From NCBI GenBank assembly GCA_002698575.1, contig NZZG01000121.1, forward strand, positions 1 through 43,936: DNA of 43,936 bases. The letters are read 5' to 3'. The stretch comes from Pimelobacter sp. GTDB taxonomy: Bacteria; Actinomycetota; Actinomycetes; Propionibacteriales; Nocardioidaceae. The notes under the pieces are model-generated. The model was given only the letters and a program-made list of their open reading frames with translations, searched no databases and had not been told where the DNA came from. The first letter of the stretch is position 1; each line of letters opens with the position of its first letter. Positions 25,277 to 33,137 of this stretch are shown piece after piece. Made by a program: the position numbers and the translations under genes.

Positions 25277-27358
25277 TCAAGCGTCCAGCGTGTCGACGTC
25301 CACCTCGTAGGCGCCCTGGACGATGAACTCCTTGCGCGGAGCCACCTCGGCGCCCATCAGCAGCTCGAAGACCGAGGTCGCGGCATCCGCGTCGTCGATC
25401 GTGAGCTTGCGCAGGGTGCGGTGCCGCGGGTCCATCGTGGTCTCGGCGAGCTGACTGGCATCCATCTCCCCCAGACCCTTGTAGCGCTGGACGGGGTCCT
25501 TCCACCTGGTGTTCTTCTTCTTCAGCTCGGCGAGCTTGCGACGCAGCTCGTCGTCGGAGTAGGTGTAGACGTACTTGTCCTGACCCTTGCGCGGGTTGGA
25601 GATCTCCACCCGGTGCAGGGGCGGCACGGCGGTGAAGACCCGGCCCTCGGCGATCAGGTCGGGCATGTACTTGAAGAACAACGTGGCCAGCAGGCAGCGG
25701 ATGTGCGCTCCGTCGGAGTCGGCGTCGGCCATGAAGATGATCCGGCCGTAGCGGCGCGCCTCGAGCTCGAAGGTGCGACCCGAGCCGGCGCCGACCACCT
25801 GGATGATGGAGGCACACTCGGCGTTCTTGAGCATGTCGCCGACCGATGCCTTCTGGACGTTGAGGATCTTGCCGCGGATGGGCAGCAGAGCCTGGAACTC
25901 CGAGTTGCGCGCCAGCTTGGCGGTGCCCAGGGCCGAGTCCCCCTCGACGATGAACAGCTCGGTGCGGTCGTTGTCGCCCGAGCGGCAGTCGGCCAGCTTG
26001 GAGGGCAGCGTGGAGGACTCGAGGGCGTTCTTGCGACGCTGTGTCTCCTTGTGCTGCCGCGCGGCGATCCGGGTCTTGGACGCCCCGACGACCTTCTCCA
26101 TGAGCAGGCGTGCCTGGGCCTTCTCGGCCCGCTTGGTCGAGGTGAGGAACGTCTTGAGCTCGGCCGAGACGACCTTCTTCACCACACCGAGCACGGCCGG
26201 GGTGCCGAGGATCTCCTTGGTCTGGCCCTCGAACTGGGGCTCCGCGAGCCGCACCGTCACCACGGCGGTCATCCCCTCGAGGATGTCCTCCTTGATCACG
26301 TCGGCGTCGTTGACCTTGAGCACCTTCACCGCACGCATGGCGTCGTTGAACGTCTTGGTCAGCGCGCCCTCGAAGCCGGACACGTGCTTGCCGCCCTTGG
26401 GGGTGGCGATCACGTTGACGAACGAGCGGACCTCGGTGTCGTAGCCGGTCCCCCAGCGCACCGCGATGTCGACGCCCAGGTCGCGCTCGACGTCCTGCGG
26501 AGTCATGTGGCCCTTGGCATCGAGCATCGGCACCGTCTCGGTGAAGGCACCGGAGCCCTGGATGCGCAGCACCTCGGTGACCGGCTCGTCGGACGAGAGG
26601 TACTCGGTGAACTCCGCGATGCCGCCGTCGTGACGGAACTTCTCCTCCACCGGCGTCTCACCGCGCAGGTCGCGGATGACGAGCTCGAGGCCCGGGACGA
26701 TGAACGACGTCTGCCGGGCCCGGCCGAGCAGACCCTCGAACTCGAAGGTGGCGTCCTTGGTGAAGATCTGGCGGTCGGGCCAGAACCGGATCCGGGTCCC
26801 GGACCTCCCCTTGGCAACCCGGCCACCCTTGCGGGTCAGCCCGCTCTGGGGGGCGAACGTCGCGCTCGGACCCTCGCCGTCGAAGACACCGGCCGCTCCC
26901 CGATGGAAGCTGAGGCCGCGCGAGGCCGGGGACCGGTCCACGTCGATGTCCATCCGCGAGGACAGCGCGTTGACGACCGAGAGACCGACGCCGTGCAGAC
27001 CCCCGGTGGCGACGTAGGACCCGCCTCCGAACTTCCCACCGGCATGCAGCTTCGTCGCCACGACCTCGACGCCGGGGAGGCCGGTCTTGGGCTCCTTGTC
27101 GGTCGGGATGCCGCGGCCGTCGTCGTGCACCTCTGCGGAGCCGTCCGGGTGCAGGGTCACCTCGACGCGGTGGGCCGCGCCGGCCAGTGCCTCGTCCACC
27201 CCGTTGTCGATGATCTCCCACAGGCAGTGCATGAGTCCCCGGGTATCGGTCGACCCGATGTACATCCCGGGGCGCTTGCGCACCGCCTCCAGCCCCTCGA
27301 GCACGAGGAGGTGGGCGGCGTTGTAGGTGTTGTCAGCGATCGTGGACTCCTGCGACAT
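25277..27358 (-). CDS. parE: DNA topoisomerase IV subunit B (ParE type)
   Basis: A 693-residue ATPase subunit of a type IIA topoisomerase. The GHKL ATPase has EIIDNGVDEALAG (Mg-binding Asn), DDGRGIPTD and GGLHGVGLSVVNALS. The transducer domain follows. The Toprim domain has LFIVEGDSALGTAKLAR (catalytic Glu) and FMADADSDGAHIRCLL (metal Asp residues). The C-terminus has VQRYKGLGEMDASQL. GyrB-type EGDSAGGSAK is replaced by EGDSALGTAK, typical of the actinobacterial ParE group. The start is the ATG at 27358 (MSQESTIADN); the longer reading lacks support. ParC is encoded nearby in the opposite direction. Confidence 0.92.
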   Translation of the reverse strand: MSQESTIADNTYNAAHLLVLEGLEAVRKRPGMYIGSTDTRGLMHCLWEIIDNGVDEALAGAAHRVEVTLHPDGSAEVHDDGRGIPTDKEPKTGLPGVEVVATKLHAGGKFGGGSYVATGGLHGVGLSVVNALSSRMDIDVDRSPASRGLSFHRGAAGVFDGEGPSATFAPQSGLTRKGGRVAKGRSGTRIRFWPDRQIFTKDATFEFEGLLGRARQTSFIVPGLELVIRDLRGETPVEEKFRHDGGIAEFTEYLSSDEPVTEVLRIQGSGAFTETVPMLDAKGHMTPQDVERDLGVDIAVRWGTGYDTEVRSFVNVIATPKGGKHVSGFEGALTKTFNDAMRAVKVLKVNDADVIKEDILEGMTAVVTVRLAEPQFEGQTKEILGTPAVLGVVKKVVSAELKTFLTSTKRAEKAQARLLMEKVVGASKTRIAARQHKETQRRKNALESSTLPSKLADCRSGDNDRTELFIVEGDSALGTAKLARNSEFQALLPIRGKILNVQKASVGDMLKNAECASIIQVVGAGSGRTFELEARRYGRIIFMADADSDGAHIRCLLATLFFKYMPDLIAEGRVFTAVPPLHRVEISNPRKGQDKYVYTYSDDELRRKLAELKKKNTRWKDPVQRYKGLGEMDASQLAETTMDPRHRTLRKLTIDDADAATSVFELLMGAEVAPRKEFIVQGAYEVDVDTLDA

Positions 27359-27725
27359 CGACGTGCGTGGTGCGGGTGGGCCAGGTGGTGGGACCGTGAC
27401 GCCGACCAATCCGGGCACCCGGTCACCGACGAATCTACTAGCGACACGCCGGGGACCGATGCAGGCTCGCCTGCACCCCGAACGTCACGATGAGGACACG
27501 ATCTCGGGATCGTCACCCGATTGTGCATCCGGAGCCACCGACCGGACGTCACACTGGGACAACGCACCACAGGCACCACGGACAGCACCGACGCTCCACG
27601 AGGCACCCGCTCGACCCGATGAGAGAATGCACCCCACCGATGTGGTGTGAGCCACCCCGAATCGGGAATCTTGAACCCGCTGGATACGTTGGAACCGGCA
27701 CAGACCGAGATGAGAAGAGGCCGAC
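27359..27725. other. Divergent intergenic region parE / DUF7455 gene
   Basis: These 367 bp show no convincing gene. They hold a 16-bp perfect inverted repeat ACGATC-TCGG-GATCGT (27498-27513), a near-perfect 8-bp inverted repeat (27630-27649), a TAGATT box on the minus strand near 27431-27440 that could serve parE, and a SigR-like promoter for the DUF7455 gene. AGAAGAGG before 27726 is its Shine-Dalgarno. Confidence 0.5.
27664..27690 (+). promoter_or_regulatory. Candidate SigR/SigH-type (thiol-stress) promoter
   Basis: GGGAAT (27664-27669) and GTT (27688-27690) are separated by exactly 18 bases, the consensus GGGAAT-N18-GTT of Streptomyces SigR and mycobacterial SigH promoters. The predicted start would be about 30 bp before the ATG of a CxxC protein, a typical kind of SigR target. 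The match is to published consensus, without experimental support. Confidence 0.55.
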
Positions 27726-27953
27726 ATGACGACTGCGACCGCCCCCAGCACCTCCCTGACTGCTGAGGACCGCTGCGACCGCTGCGGTGCCCAGGCTTAC
27801 CTGCGCGTCGAGCTCCAGACCGGTGGCGAGCTCCTCTTCTGCGCCCACCACGCGCGCGAGCACGGCGACAAGCTCGCCGAGGTCGCCGAGGTCGTGGTGG
27901 ACGAGACCCACAAGCTCACCGCCACCCCGACGCCCTCCTCCGACGACGCCTGA
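27726..27953 (+). CDS. DUF7455 small zinc-ribbon-like protein
   Basis: A 75-residue protein with Cys17-x2-Cys20 (RCDRCGAQ), then Cys39-x-His41-His42 (FCAHHAREH), an apparent single zinc site on a small beta-ribbon with a C-terminal helix. I recognise it as the DUF7455 family found across actinobacteria; the role is unknown. AGAAGAGG precedes the ATG. Upstream lies a SigR/SigH-type promoter match and 30 bp downstream a U-tract terminator, so it is a single-gene unit. Redox sensing through the Cys cluster is a hypothesis that fits the promoter. Confidence 0.85.
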   Translation: MTTATAPSTSLTAEDRCDRCGAQAYLRVELQTGGELLFCAHHAREHGDKLAEVAEVVVDETHKLTATPTPSSDDA

Positions 27954-27985
27954 CGCGTTCGCGGCGACGCCGCGCCCGATCACCG

Positions 27986-28023
27986 CTCGACCCCGGACCT
28001 CGGTCCGGGGTTGAGTGCTTTTT
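27986..28023 (+). terminator. Intrinsic terminator with U-tract
   Basis: The stem CTCGACCCCGGACC (27986-27999) pairs with GGTCCGGGGTTGAG (28002-28015), 14 bp with one G-U pair. After TGC it is followed by TTTTT (28019-28023). It ends the DUF7455 transcript and excludes the upstream TTG as a start for the next gene. Confidence 0.88.
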
Positions 28024-28070
28024 CACCACCCGGCAACCGCGCCGGAACGGGCACGTGCGAAGTTGCTCCC

Positions 28071-28913
28071 GTGGCCATCGTCCTCTCCCTGTGCGCCGCC
28101 CTGGCCTACGGCTTGTCCGACTTCGTCGGTGGCGTCGTCTCGCGACGGATCAGTCCGTGGACGATCGCCTTCATGGCTCAGCTCGGCGGCGCCCTGGCCA
28201 TCGTCGCCCTGAGCCTGCTCGTGGACGGCTCTCCTCGAGGCACGGACGTCGGGTGGGCCCTGCTGGCCGGCCTCGGCAACGGCGTGGGTACGGCGTTCCT
28301 GTACCGCGGCCTCTCCGCGGGCAGGATGGGGGTGGTGGCACCGATCTCGGGCGTCGGAGCCGCACTGGTGCCGCTCCTGGTGGGGCTGCTCACCGGGGAG
28401 CGTCCCGGGTTGCTCGCGTGGACCGGCATCGTCGCCGCGCTGCCCGCCATCTGGCTGGTGGCGCGCGAGCCAACGCCCGATCCCAGCACCACGCCCGGTC
28501 CTGCCGCCTCCGGGGTCGTGGACGGCGTGCTCGCCGGCCTGGGCTTCGGCGTCCTCTTCGCCGCCCTGGGGCAGATCCCCGAGGAGTCGGGTCTGCTGCC
28601 CCTCGCCCTCAACCAGCTCGTCGGCACCACGATCGTCGCCGGACTGGCCCTGGCGATGGGGCACGCGTTCTGGCCGCGTCAGGCCACGGCCTACGTCGGC
28701 ATGGTCTCCGGCGTCCTCGGCGCCGCGGCCACCGTGCTCTTCCTGCTGGCGACCCAGACCGGGCTGCTCACCATCTCGGCCGTGATCACCTCCCTCTACC
28801 CCGCCTTCACCGTGCTGCTGGCAGCCGCGCTGCTCAGAGAGCGCATCCACCGCGACCAGGGCATCGGGCTCGTGCTCTGCGCGGTCGCCGTGGGCCTGAT
28901 CACCGTCGCCTGA
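28071..28913 (+). CDS. EamA/DMT-family transporter
   Basis: A 280-residue membrane protein with ten hydrophobic segments in two EamA repeats. Repeat one opens with ALAYGLSDFVGGVVSRRISPW and contains GLGNGVGTAFLYRGLSAGRMGVVAPISG. Repeat two contains GVLAGLGFGVLFAALGQIPEESG and ends LLRERIHRDQGIGLVLCAVAVGLI. The family exports metabolites or drugs; the substrate is unknown. The GTG at 28071 was chosen because the longer frame begins in the terminator of the previous gene. No Shine-Dalgarno is visible. It is transcribed towards sigA and may end at the hairpins near 29004-29066. Confidence 0.87.
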   Translation: MAIVLSLCAALAYGLSDFVGGVVSRRISPWTIAFMAQLGGALAIVALSLLVDGSPRGTDVGWALLAGLGNGVGTAFLYRGLSAGRMGVVAPISGVGAALVPLLVGLLTGERPGLLAWTGIVAALPAIWLVAREPTPDPSTTPGPAASGVVDGVLAGLGFGVLFAALGQIPEESGLLPLALNQLVGTTIVAGLALAMGHAFWPRQATAYVGMVSGVLGAAATVLFLLATQTGLLTISAVITSLYPAFTVLLAAALLRERIHRDQGIGLVLCAVAVGLITVA

Positions 28914-28983
28914 GCCGCCTCGGGCGCCGGTCAACGACAAATTTTCGTCCAACTTCGACGCCCGGCTGTCACCTGGGACCGAT

Positions 28984-29066
28984 TAGTGTCATGCTGGCTC
29001 CATCGCCAGGCCGCGCCGATGGACTGCCCCCCAGCCACCGGATTCGGCCTGGCGGCCTTTTTGGCC
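28984..29066 (+). ncRNA. Candidate small RNA with C6 run and terminator-like end
   Basis: A -10-like TAGTGT (28984-28989) would start transcription near 28996. The RNA can form GCTGG (28993-28997) with CCAGC (29031-29035) around TCCATCG (28999-29005) with CGATGGA (29017-29023). It has an internal run of six C (29027-29032). The apical loop CCAGGCCG (29006-29013) is complementary to CGGCCTGG (29045-29052), just before a T5 run (29058-29062). The two pairings give a pseudoknot or alternative fold. It may instead be the terminator of the EamA gene 70-90 bp upstream. C6 loops recall the actinobacterial 6C RNA, but only one run is present. Confidence 0.45.
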
Positions 29067-29072
29067 GAGACG

Positions 29073-29110
29073 CACGACCGCCCGACGCCGTTCGGCGTCG
29101 GGCGGTCGTG
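29073..29110 (-). terminator. Perfect 18-bp hairpin terminator of sigA
   Basis: CACGACCGCCCGACGCCG (29073-29090) and CGGCGTCGGGCGGTCGTG (29093-29110) are exact complements with only TT between. It starts 13 bases after the sigA stop. No T-tract follows. Confidence 0.8.
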
Positions 29111-29123
29111 ATCGGGAACGTGC

Positions 29124-30590
29124 TCAGTCCAGGTAGTCGCGCAGCACCTGGGATCGGCTGGGGTGTCGCAGCTTGGACATCGTCTTGGACTCGATCTGAC
29201 GGATCCGCTCACGCGTCACGCCGTAGACCTTGCCGATCTCGTCGAGGGTCTTCGGCTGTCCGTCGGTGAGGCCGAAGCGCATCGAGACCACGCCGGCCTC
29301 ACGCTCGGACAGGGTGTCGAGCACCGCGTGCAGCTGCTCCTGGAGCAGCGTGAAGCTGACCGCGTCCGCGGGAACGATCGCCTCGGAGTCCTCGATGAGG
29401 TCACCGAACTCCGAGTCGCCGTCCTCGCCGAGGGGCGTGTGCAGCGAGATCGGCTCGCGACCGTACTTCTGGACCTCGATGACCTTCTCCGGGGTCATGT
29501 CGAGCTCCTTGGCGAGCTCCTCCGGCGTGGGCTCGCGGCCCAGGTCCTGCAGCATCTGCCGCTGGACGCGGGCGAGCTTGTTGATCACCTCGACCATGTG
29601 GACCGGGATCCGGATCGTCCGGGCCTGGTCGGCCATCGCCCGGGTGATGGCCTGGCGGATCCACCACGTCGCATAGGTCGAGAACTTGTAGCCCTTGGTG
29701 TAGTCGAACTTCTCGACCGCCCGGATCAGGCCGAGGTTGCCCTCCTGGATCAGGTCGAGGAAGAGCATCCCCCGACCCGTGTAGCGCTTGGCCAGGCTGA
29801 CGACGAGGCGCAGGTTGGCCTCGAGGAGGTGATTCTTGGCGCGCTTGCCGTCCTCGGAGATCCACTCGAGCTCCTCGAGCACCTTGGGCGTGATCTTGCC
29901 GCCCTTGGCCAGCTTCTCCTCGGAGAAGAGGCCGGCCTCGATGCGCTTGGCGAGCTCGACCTCCATCTCGGCGTTGAGGAGGGGCACCTTGCCGATCTGC
30001 TTGAGGTAGTCCTTGACCGGGTCGGCGGTGGCGCCCGCCACCATGACCTGCTGAGCCGGCTCGTCGGTGTCGTCGGCGGCCGAGACCACGAACGACGAGG
30101 TGGCGGTCGCCTCCTCCTCGTCGGCCTTGATGGTCGGGTCGGCGGCGACGTCCTTCTCGAACTGCTCGTCCGGCACGTCGGGCAGGACCTTCTTGCCGTC
30201 GGGGCCCAGGGCCGGTGCCGCGGCAGCCTTCTTGGCCGGCGCCTTCTTCGCAGGTGCCTTCTTGGCCGCGGCATTCTTGGCGGCAGGCGCCTCGGGCTCG
30301 GTGGCCGTCGCCTTCTTGGCGGGCGCCTTCTTGGCCGTTGCCGTGGTGGTCTTGCGCGTGCCGGTCGCGGCCGCCACCCGGGTCTCGACGGGCAGCGCGA
30401 CGCTCAGCCCGAGCGAGCTGAGGTGGGCCAGCAGCGACTTGAGGTGGCGGGGCTCGACCCCGGCCTCGTCACTGGCCCGACGCACCTGGTCGGGGCTGAA
30501 GGAGCCCGAAGCCGTCGCCTCGTCGATCAGGGTGAGGACGGCGGGGTGGGAGAGCACCTCGGTGGGGATCTTGCGTGCGTTCGAGGACAC
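29124..30590 (-). CDS. sigA: Principal RNA polymerase sigma factor (SigA/HrdB)
   Basis: The 488-residue group 1 sigma-70 has a poorly conserved N-terminal region 1.1 and a Lys/Ala-rich KKAPAKK-type segment as in HrdB. Region 1.2 is [31 protein letters not shown]. Region 2 has [19 protein letters not shown] and the -10-recognising [15 protein letters not shown]. Region 3 has [18 protein letters not shown], and region 4 has the -35 helix-turn-helix [22 protein letters not shown] at 30590 was chosen because GAGAGG lies five bases upstream; another GTG two codons earlier overlaps that site. It lies downstream of the HhH-GPD gene with a ~130-bp leader. Confidence 0.95.
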   Translation of the reverse strand: MSSNARKIPTEVLSHPAVLTLIDEATASGSFSPDQVRRASDEAGVEPRHLKSLLAHLSSLGLSVALPVETRVAAATGTRKTTTATAKKAPAKKATATEPEAPAAKNAAAKKAPAKKAPAKKAAAAPALGPDGKKVLPDVPDEQFEKDVAADPTIKADEEEATATSSFVVSAADDTDEPAQQVMVAGATADPVKDYLKQIGKVPLLNAEMEVELAKRIEAGLFSEEKLAKGGKITPKVLEELEWISEDGKRAKNHLLEANLRLVVSLAKRYTGRGMLFLDLIQEGNLGLIRAVEKFDYTKGYKFSTYATWWIRQAITRAMADQARTIRIPVHMVEVINKLARVQRQMLQDLGREPTPEELAKELDMTPEKVIEVQKYGREPISLHTPLGEDGDSEFGDLIEDSEAIVPADAVSFTLLQEQLHAVLDTLSEREAGVVSMRFGLTDGQPKTLDEIGKVYGVTRERIRQIESKTMSKLRHPSRSQVLRDYLD

Positions 30591-30723
30591 GAACACCTCT
30601 CGTGAAGCTGCGCAGGGGCTGACGGTCTGGTTCTGGTGGAGCGGGTCGAGCGGATTGTGGGCGCGGCAAAGACCGGTGTCGTCAAGAGCCGCTGTCGTCA
30701 TTCTGCCACGGCCACGAAGGACG

Positions 30724-31314
30724 TCATGAGGAGGCCTGCGCCTTCGCCGCCGCCTTCTTCTCCTTCTTGAAGTCCCGGACCTTCTGGAGGCTGCTCGGGT
30801 CGACCACGTCGGCGACCGATCGATAGCCGTCGAGCGCGTAGTCGCCGACCAGCTCCTCCCACCCCTGCTTGCGGACGCCGAGCTGCTTGGCGAGCAGGGC
30901 GACGAAGATCTTGGCCTTCTGCGCGCCGAAGCCGGGCAGGGCCTTGACCCGCTTCAGCAGGTCCTTGCCGTCAGCCGCCTCCGTCCACAGCCGGGAGGTG
31001 TCGCCGTCGTACTCCTCGACCACCACGCGCGCCAGGTCCTGCAGGCGCGCGGCCATCGACCCCGGGAAGCGGTGGATCGCCGGTGTGGTGCTGCACACCG
31101 CGGCGAACTCCTCGGGGTCCGCCGCGGCGATCGTCCGGGGGTCGAACCCACCGAGGCGCTCACTGACCTTGGCCGGGCCGCGGAAGGCGTGCTCCATCGG
31201 GTACTGCTGGTCGAGCATCATGCCCGCGAGCAGCGCGAACGGGTTGTCGGTGAGGATCCGGTCCGCGTCGTCGAGACCGGTGATGTGGATGGCCATGTCC
31301 TCATCATCGCTCAC
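30724..31314 (-). CDS. HhH-GPD-type base-excision repair protein
   Basis: A 196-residue protein of the HhH-GPD family of DNA glycosylases, short actinobacterial type. Blocks are [24 protein letters not shown], the segment [36 protein letters not shown] and the helix-hairpin-helix [22 protein letters not shown]. There is no iron-sulfur Cys cluster. The C-terminus is Lys/Ala-rich. The substrate lesion is not known. Either GTG 31314 or ATG 31296 (MAIHITGL, with GATGAGG just before it) can be the start; the latter has the better site. It lies just upstream of sigA in the same direction. Confidence 0.85.
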   Translation of the reverse strand: MSDDEDMAIHITGLDDADRILTDNPFALLAGMMLDQQYPMEHAFRGPAKVSERLGGFDPRTIAAADPEEFAAVCSTTPAIHRFPGSMAARLQDLARVVVEEYDGDTSRLWTEAADGKDLLKRVKALPGFGAQKAKIFVALLAKQLGVRKQGWEELVGDYALDGYRSVADVVDPSSLQKVRDFKKEKKAAAKAQASS

Positions 31315-31375
31315 CCGACGGCCGGGTCGCCCGGCCGCGTTCCCCGGTTCAGCGGACGCATCCGTCCATCTCCTC

Positions 31376-31381
31376 TAGCCT
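31376..31381 (+). promoter_or_regulatory. Putative -10 box of first GH16-like gene
   Basis: TAGCCT preceded by TC, 27 bases before the ATG. The second paralogue has TCTAGTCT in the equivalent place, and kgd has TCTAGCCT upstream. No -35 match is clear. Confidence 0.35.
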
Positions 31382-31408
31382 CGATGGTCGAACCAGGAGG
31401 CTCCCCCC

Positions 31409-33013
31409 ATGAAACGACGTCTTGTCGGCGCTACGACAGCGCTCGCCACCACGCTGACCGCCCTCGCCCTCGTCGGAGCGTCACCCGGCGTCTCGGCCGA
31501 GCGCAAGGCCGCCAGCCTGACCGCCACCCCCGACATCTTCGTCGGCGGTCAGGGCCTGAACTTCGTCGGCACCATCCCCGGTGCCCCCAACAAGAAGATC
31601 CGCATCGAGACCCGCACCAACCGGCCCGGCGACCAGTGGAACCTGCGCCCGGCCGTGGTCGGCTCGACCAACGCCCAGGGCGAGTTCGACATCGTCTACC
31701 AGGCGCCCAACAACTTCGGCATCAAGTACCGGCTCACCGCCTCGAACGGCAAGTCCAGCAGCGCCGTCCTCTTCGAGCCTCGGCAGCAGGAGGTCGTGCT
31801 GTCGTTGAACGGCGGACCGGAACAGGCCCCCGGCTCGGTGGTCTCGGGCGACGACTTCACCATCGACGTCAACACCACCCCGACCGGACGCGGCAACCTG
31901 GGTCGGCCCGCGCCGCCGTTCCCCGGCCGCGAGCTCGCCCTGCAGCAGCGCGTGCGTGGCGACCAGTGGAAGACCGTCGCGACCGCCCCAGCCGACGACA
32001 AGGGCGCTGCTCGGTTCACCCTGACCGCGCCCGCGCCCGGCGACCTCGCCTACCGGATCCGTCAGGACGACATCAAGACGGGCGGGAACCAGATCGGCTG
32101 GTTCCCCTCGTTCCCGCTCGAGATCACCGTGCTGGCGCCCGGAGCCGCCGCCAAGCTCCCGACATCCTTCGCGCCGTCGGCCGTCGCCACCCGCACCGGC
32201 AGCACGACCACCGAGGATGCCGACGCCGCCCCCACCACGGTCACCTTCCCCCGCTCGGGCGGCACTCCCCTGGCCAGCCAGCGCTACAAGTGGGGCCCCA
32301 CCACCTGGGACTTCGCCTGGGTCGACGGCGAGTCGCTCACCGACCCGCCCTACCGCGGCCGCAAGCTCAAGGGCCGCTGGATCGACGCCTCCGACGGCTC
32401 CGGTCGTGCCTCGCACTACAACGGCGGCATGGCACTGAGCACCAACGTGAGCGAGTGGCCCGGCGACGGCGACCACGGCACCACGTCCGTCACCCTCCGG
32501 GGCAACGCCCAGACCTACGGCCGGTGGGAGTTCCGTCGACGCATCGACGTCTTCGAGGACGCCGGCCCGGACTACAAGGTCAAGATCGACCTGGTCCCCG
32601 AGAAGGCCAAGCACGACCGGTGCGGCGCCAACACGGTCAACGTCGCCGAGGTGACCTACGACGCCACCAAGGTCAAGATCGGGGTGAAGTCGCAGCGCGC
32701 CAAGAAGTCGTGGCAGGGCAACCGCCGGATTCCCCGGCTCAGCGACGGACCCCACACGTTCGGCATCGAGCTGACCCGCTCCCACATCACGTGGTTCCTC
32801 GACGGCCGGTCACTGGCGACGGTGAAGAACAAGAAGGCCGTGCCGGGAGTGCCGCTCACGCCCCGGCTCAGCCTCGTCGGCAAGAAGCAGGAGGAGATGC
32901 GCCGTACGCGCGTCCTCTACGACTGGCAGCGCGCCTGGCAGCTGAACAAGCAGGCGAAGAAGGCCAAGGTGGGCAAGGGCCTGAAGTCGAAGAAGCTCAA
33001 GAAGGCCTGCTGA
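31409..33013 (+). CDS. Secreted protein with degenerate GH16-like domain, paralogue 1
   Basis: A 534-residue exported protein with signal peptide (MKRRLVGATTALATTL to ASPGVSA), two Ig-like beta-rich segments (~35-235; the second holds TTPTGRGNLGRPAPPFPG), a linker and a C-terminal domain (~275-505) resembling GH16 glycosidases: GRWEFRRRIDVFE, then HTFGIELTRSHITWFLDG. At the place of the catalytic ExDxxE motif the sequence is TVNVAE (Thr409, Asn411, Glu414), so nucleophile and assisting Asp are gone. Catalysis is unlikely; glycan binding is a guess. The tail is Lys-rich and ends KKAC. AGGAGG precedes the ATG by eight bases. A paralogue follows directly. Confidence 0.82.
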   Translation: MKRRLVGATTALATTLTALALVGASPGVSAERKAASLTATPDIFVGGQGLNFVGTIPGAPNKKIRIETRTNRPGDQWNLRPAVVGSTNAQGEFDIVYQAPNNFGIKYRLTASNGKSSSAVLFEPRQQEVVLSLNGGPEQAPGSVVSGDDFTIDVNTTPTGRGNLGRPAPPFPGRELALQQRVRGDQWKTVATAPADDKGAARFTLTAPAPGDLAYRIRQDDIKTGGNQIGWFPSFPLEITVLAPGAAAKLPTSFAPSAVATRTGSTTTEDADAAPTTVTFPRSGGTPLASQRYKWGPTTWDFAWVDGESLTDPPYRGRKLKGRWIDASDGSGRASHYNGGMALSTNVSEWPGDGDHGTTSVTLRGNAQTYGRWEFRRRIDVFEDAGPDYKVKIDLVPEKAKHDRCGANTVNVAEVTYDATKVKIGVKSQRAKKSWQGNRRIPRLSDGPHTFGIELTRSHITWFLDGRSLATVKNKKAVPGVPLTPRLSLVGKKQEEMRRTRVLYDWQRAWQLNKQAKKAKVGKGLKSKKLKKAC

Positions 33014-33046
33014 ACCCCGCTCCCGCGGGAGCGACCCGACTCCGTG

Positions 33047-33080
33047 CCGCCGGCGTCCTGGATTCCCAGGACGCCGGCGG
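33047..33080 (+). terminator. Perfect 15-bp hairpin after paralogue 1
   Basis: CCGCCGGCGTCCTGG (33047-33061), loop ATTC, CCAGGACGCCGGCGG (33066-33080). It lies 34 bases after the stop and 58 before the start of paralogue 2, so the tandem genes are separate units. No T-tract. Confidence 0.8.
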
Positions 33081-33090
33081 TCGGCGGGTC

Positions 33091-33096
33091 TAGTCT
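33091..33096 (+). promoter_or_regulatory. Putative -10 box of second GH16-like gene
   Basis: TAGTCT directly after the terminator hairpin, 41 bases before the ATG of paralogue 2. GAGGAGAGC near 33127 is its Shine-Dalgarno. Confidence 0.35.
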
Positions 33097-33137
33097 TCGC
33101 TCGTCGACATCAGGGTCGGCCAGTCGAGGAGAGCACG

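Noticed and set aside
28984..29066. Direct assignment of the candidate RNA as 6C RNA
   Set aside because: Only one run of six C and no second C-loop hairpin; reported instead as an unassigned candidate.
30215..30360. Coding repeat in sigA (KKAPAKK units)
   Set aside because: Degenerate Lys/Ala-rich linker usual for HrdB/SigA proteins, not a mobile or regulatory repeat.
30654..30685. TTGACG ... CACAAT as the sigA promoter (minus strand)
   Set aside because: The spacer is 20 bases, too long for a normal sigma-70 promoter; the CAGAAT further upstream is not clearly better.
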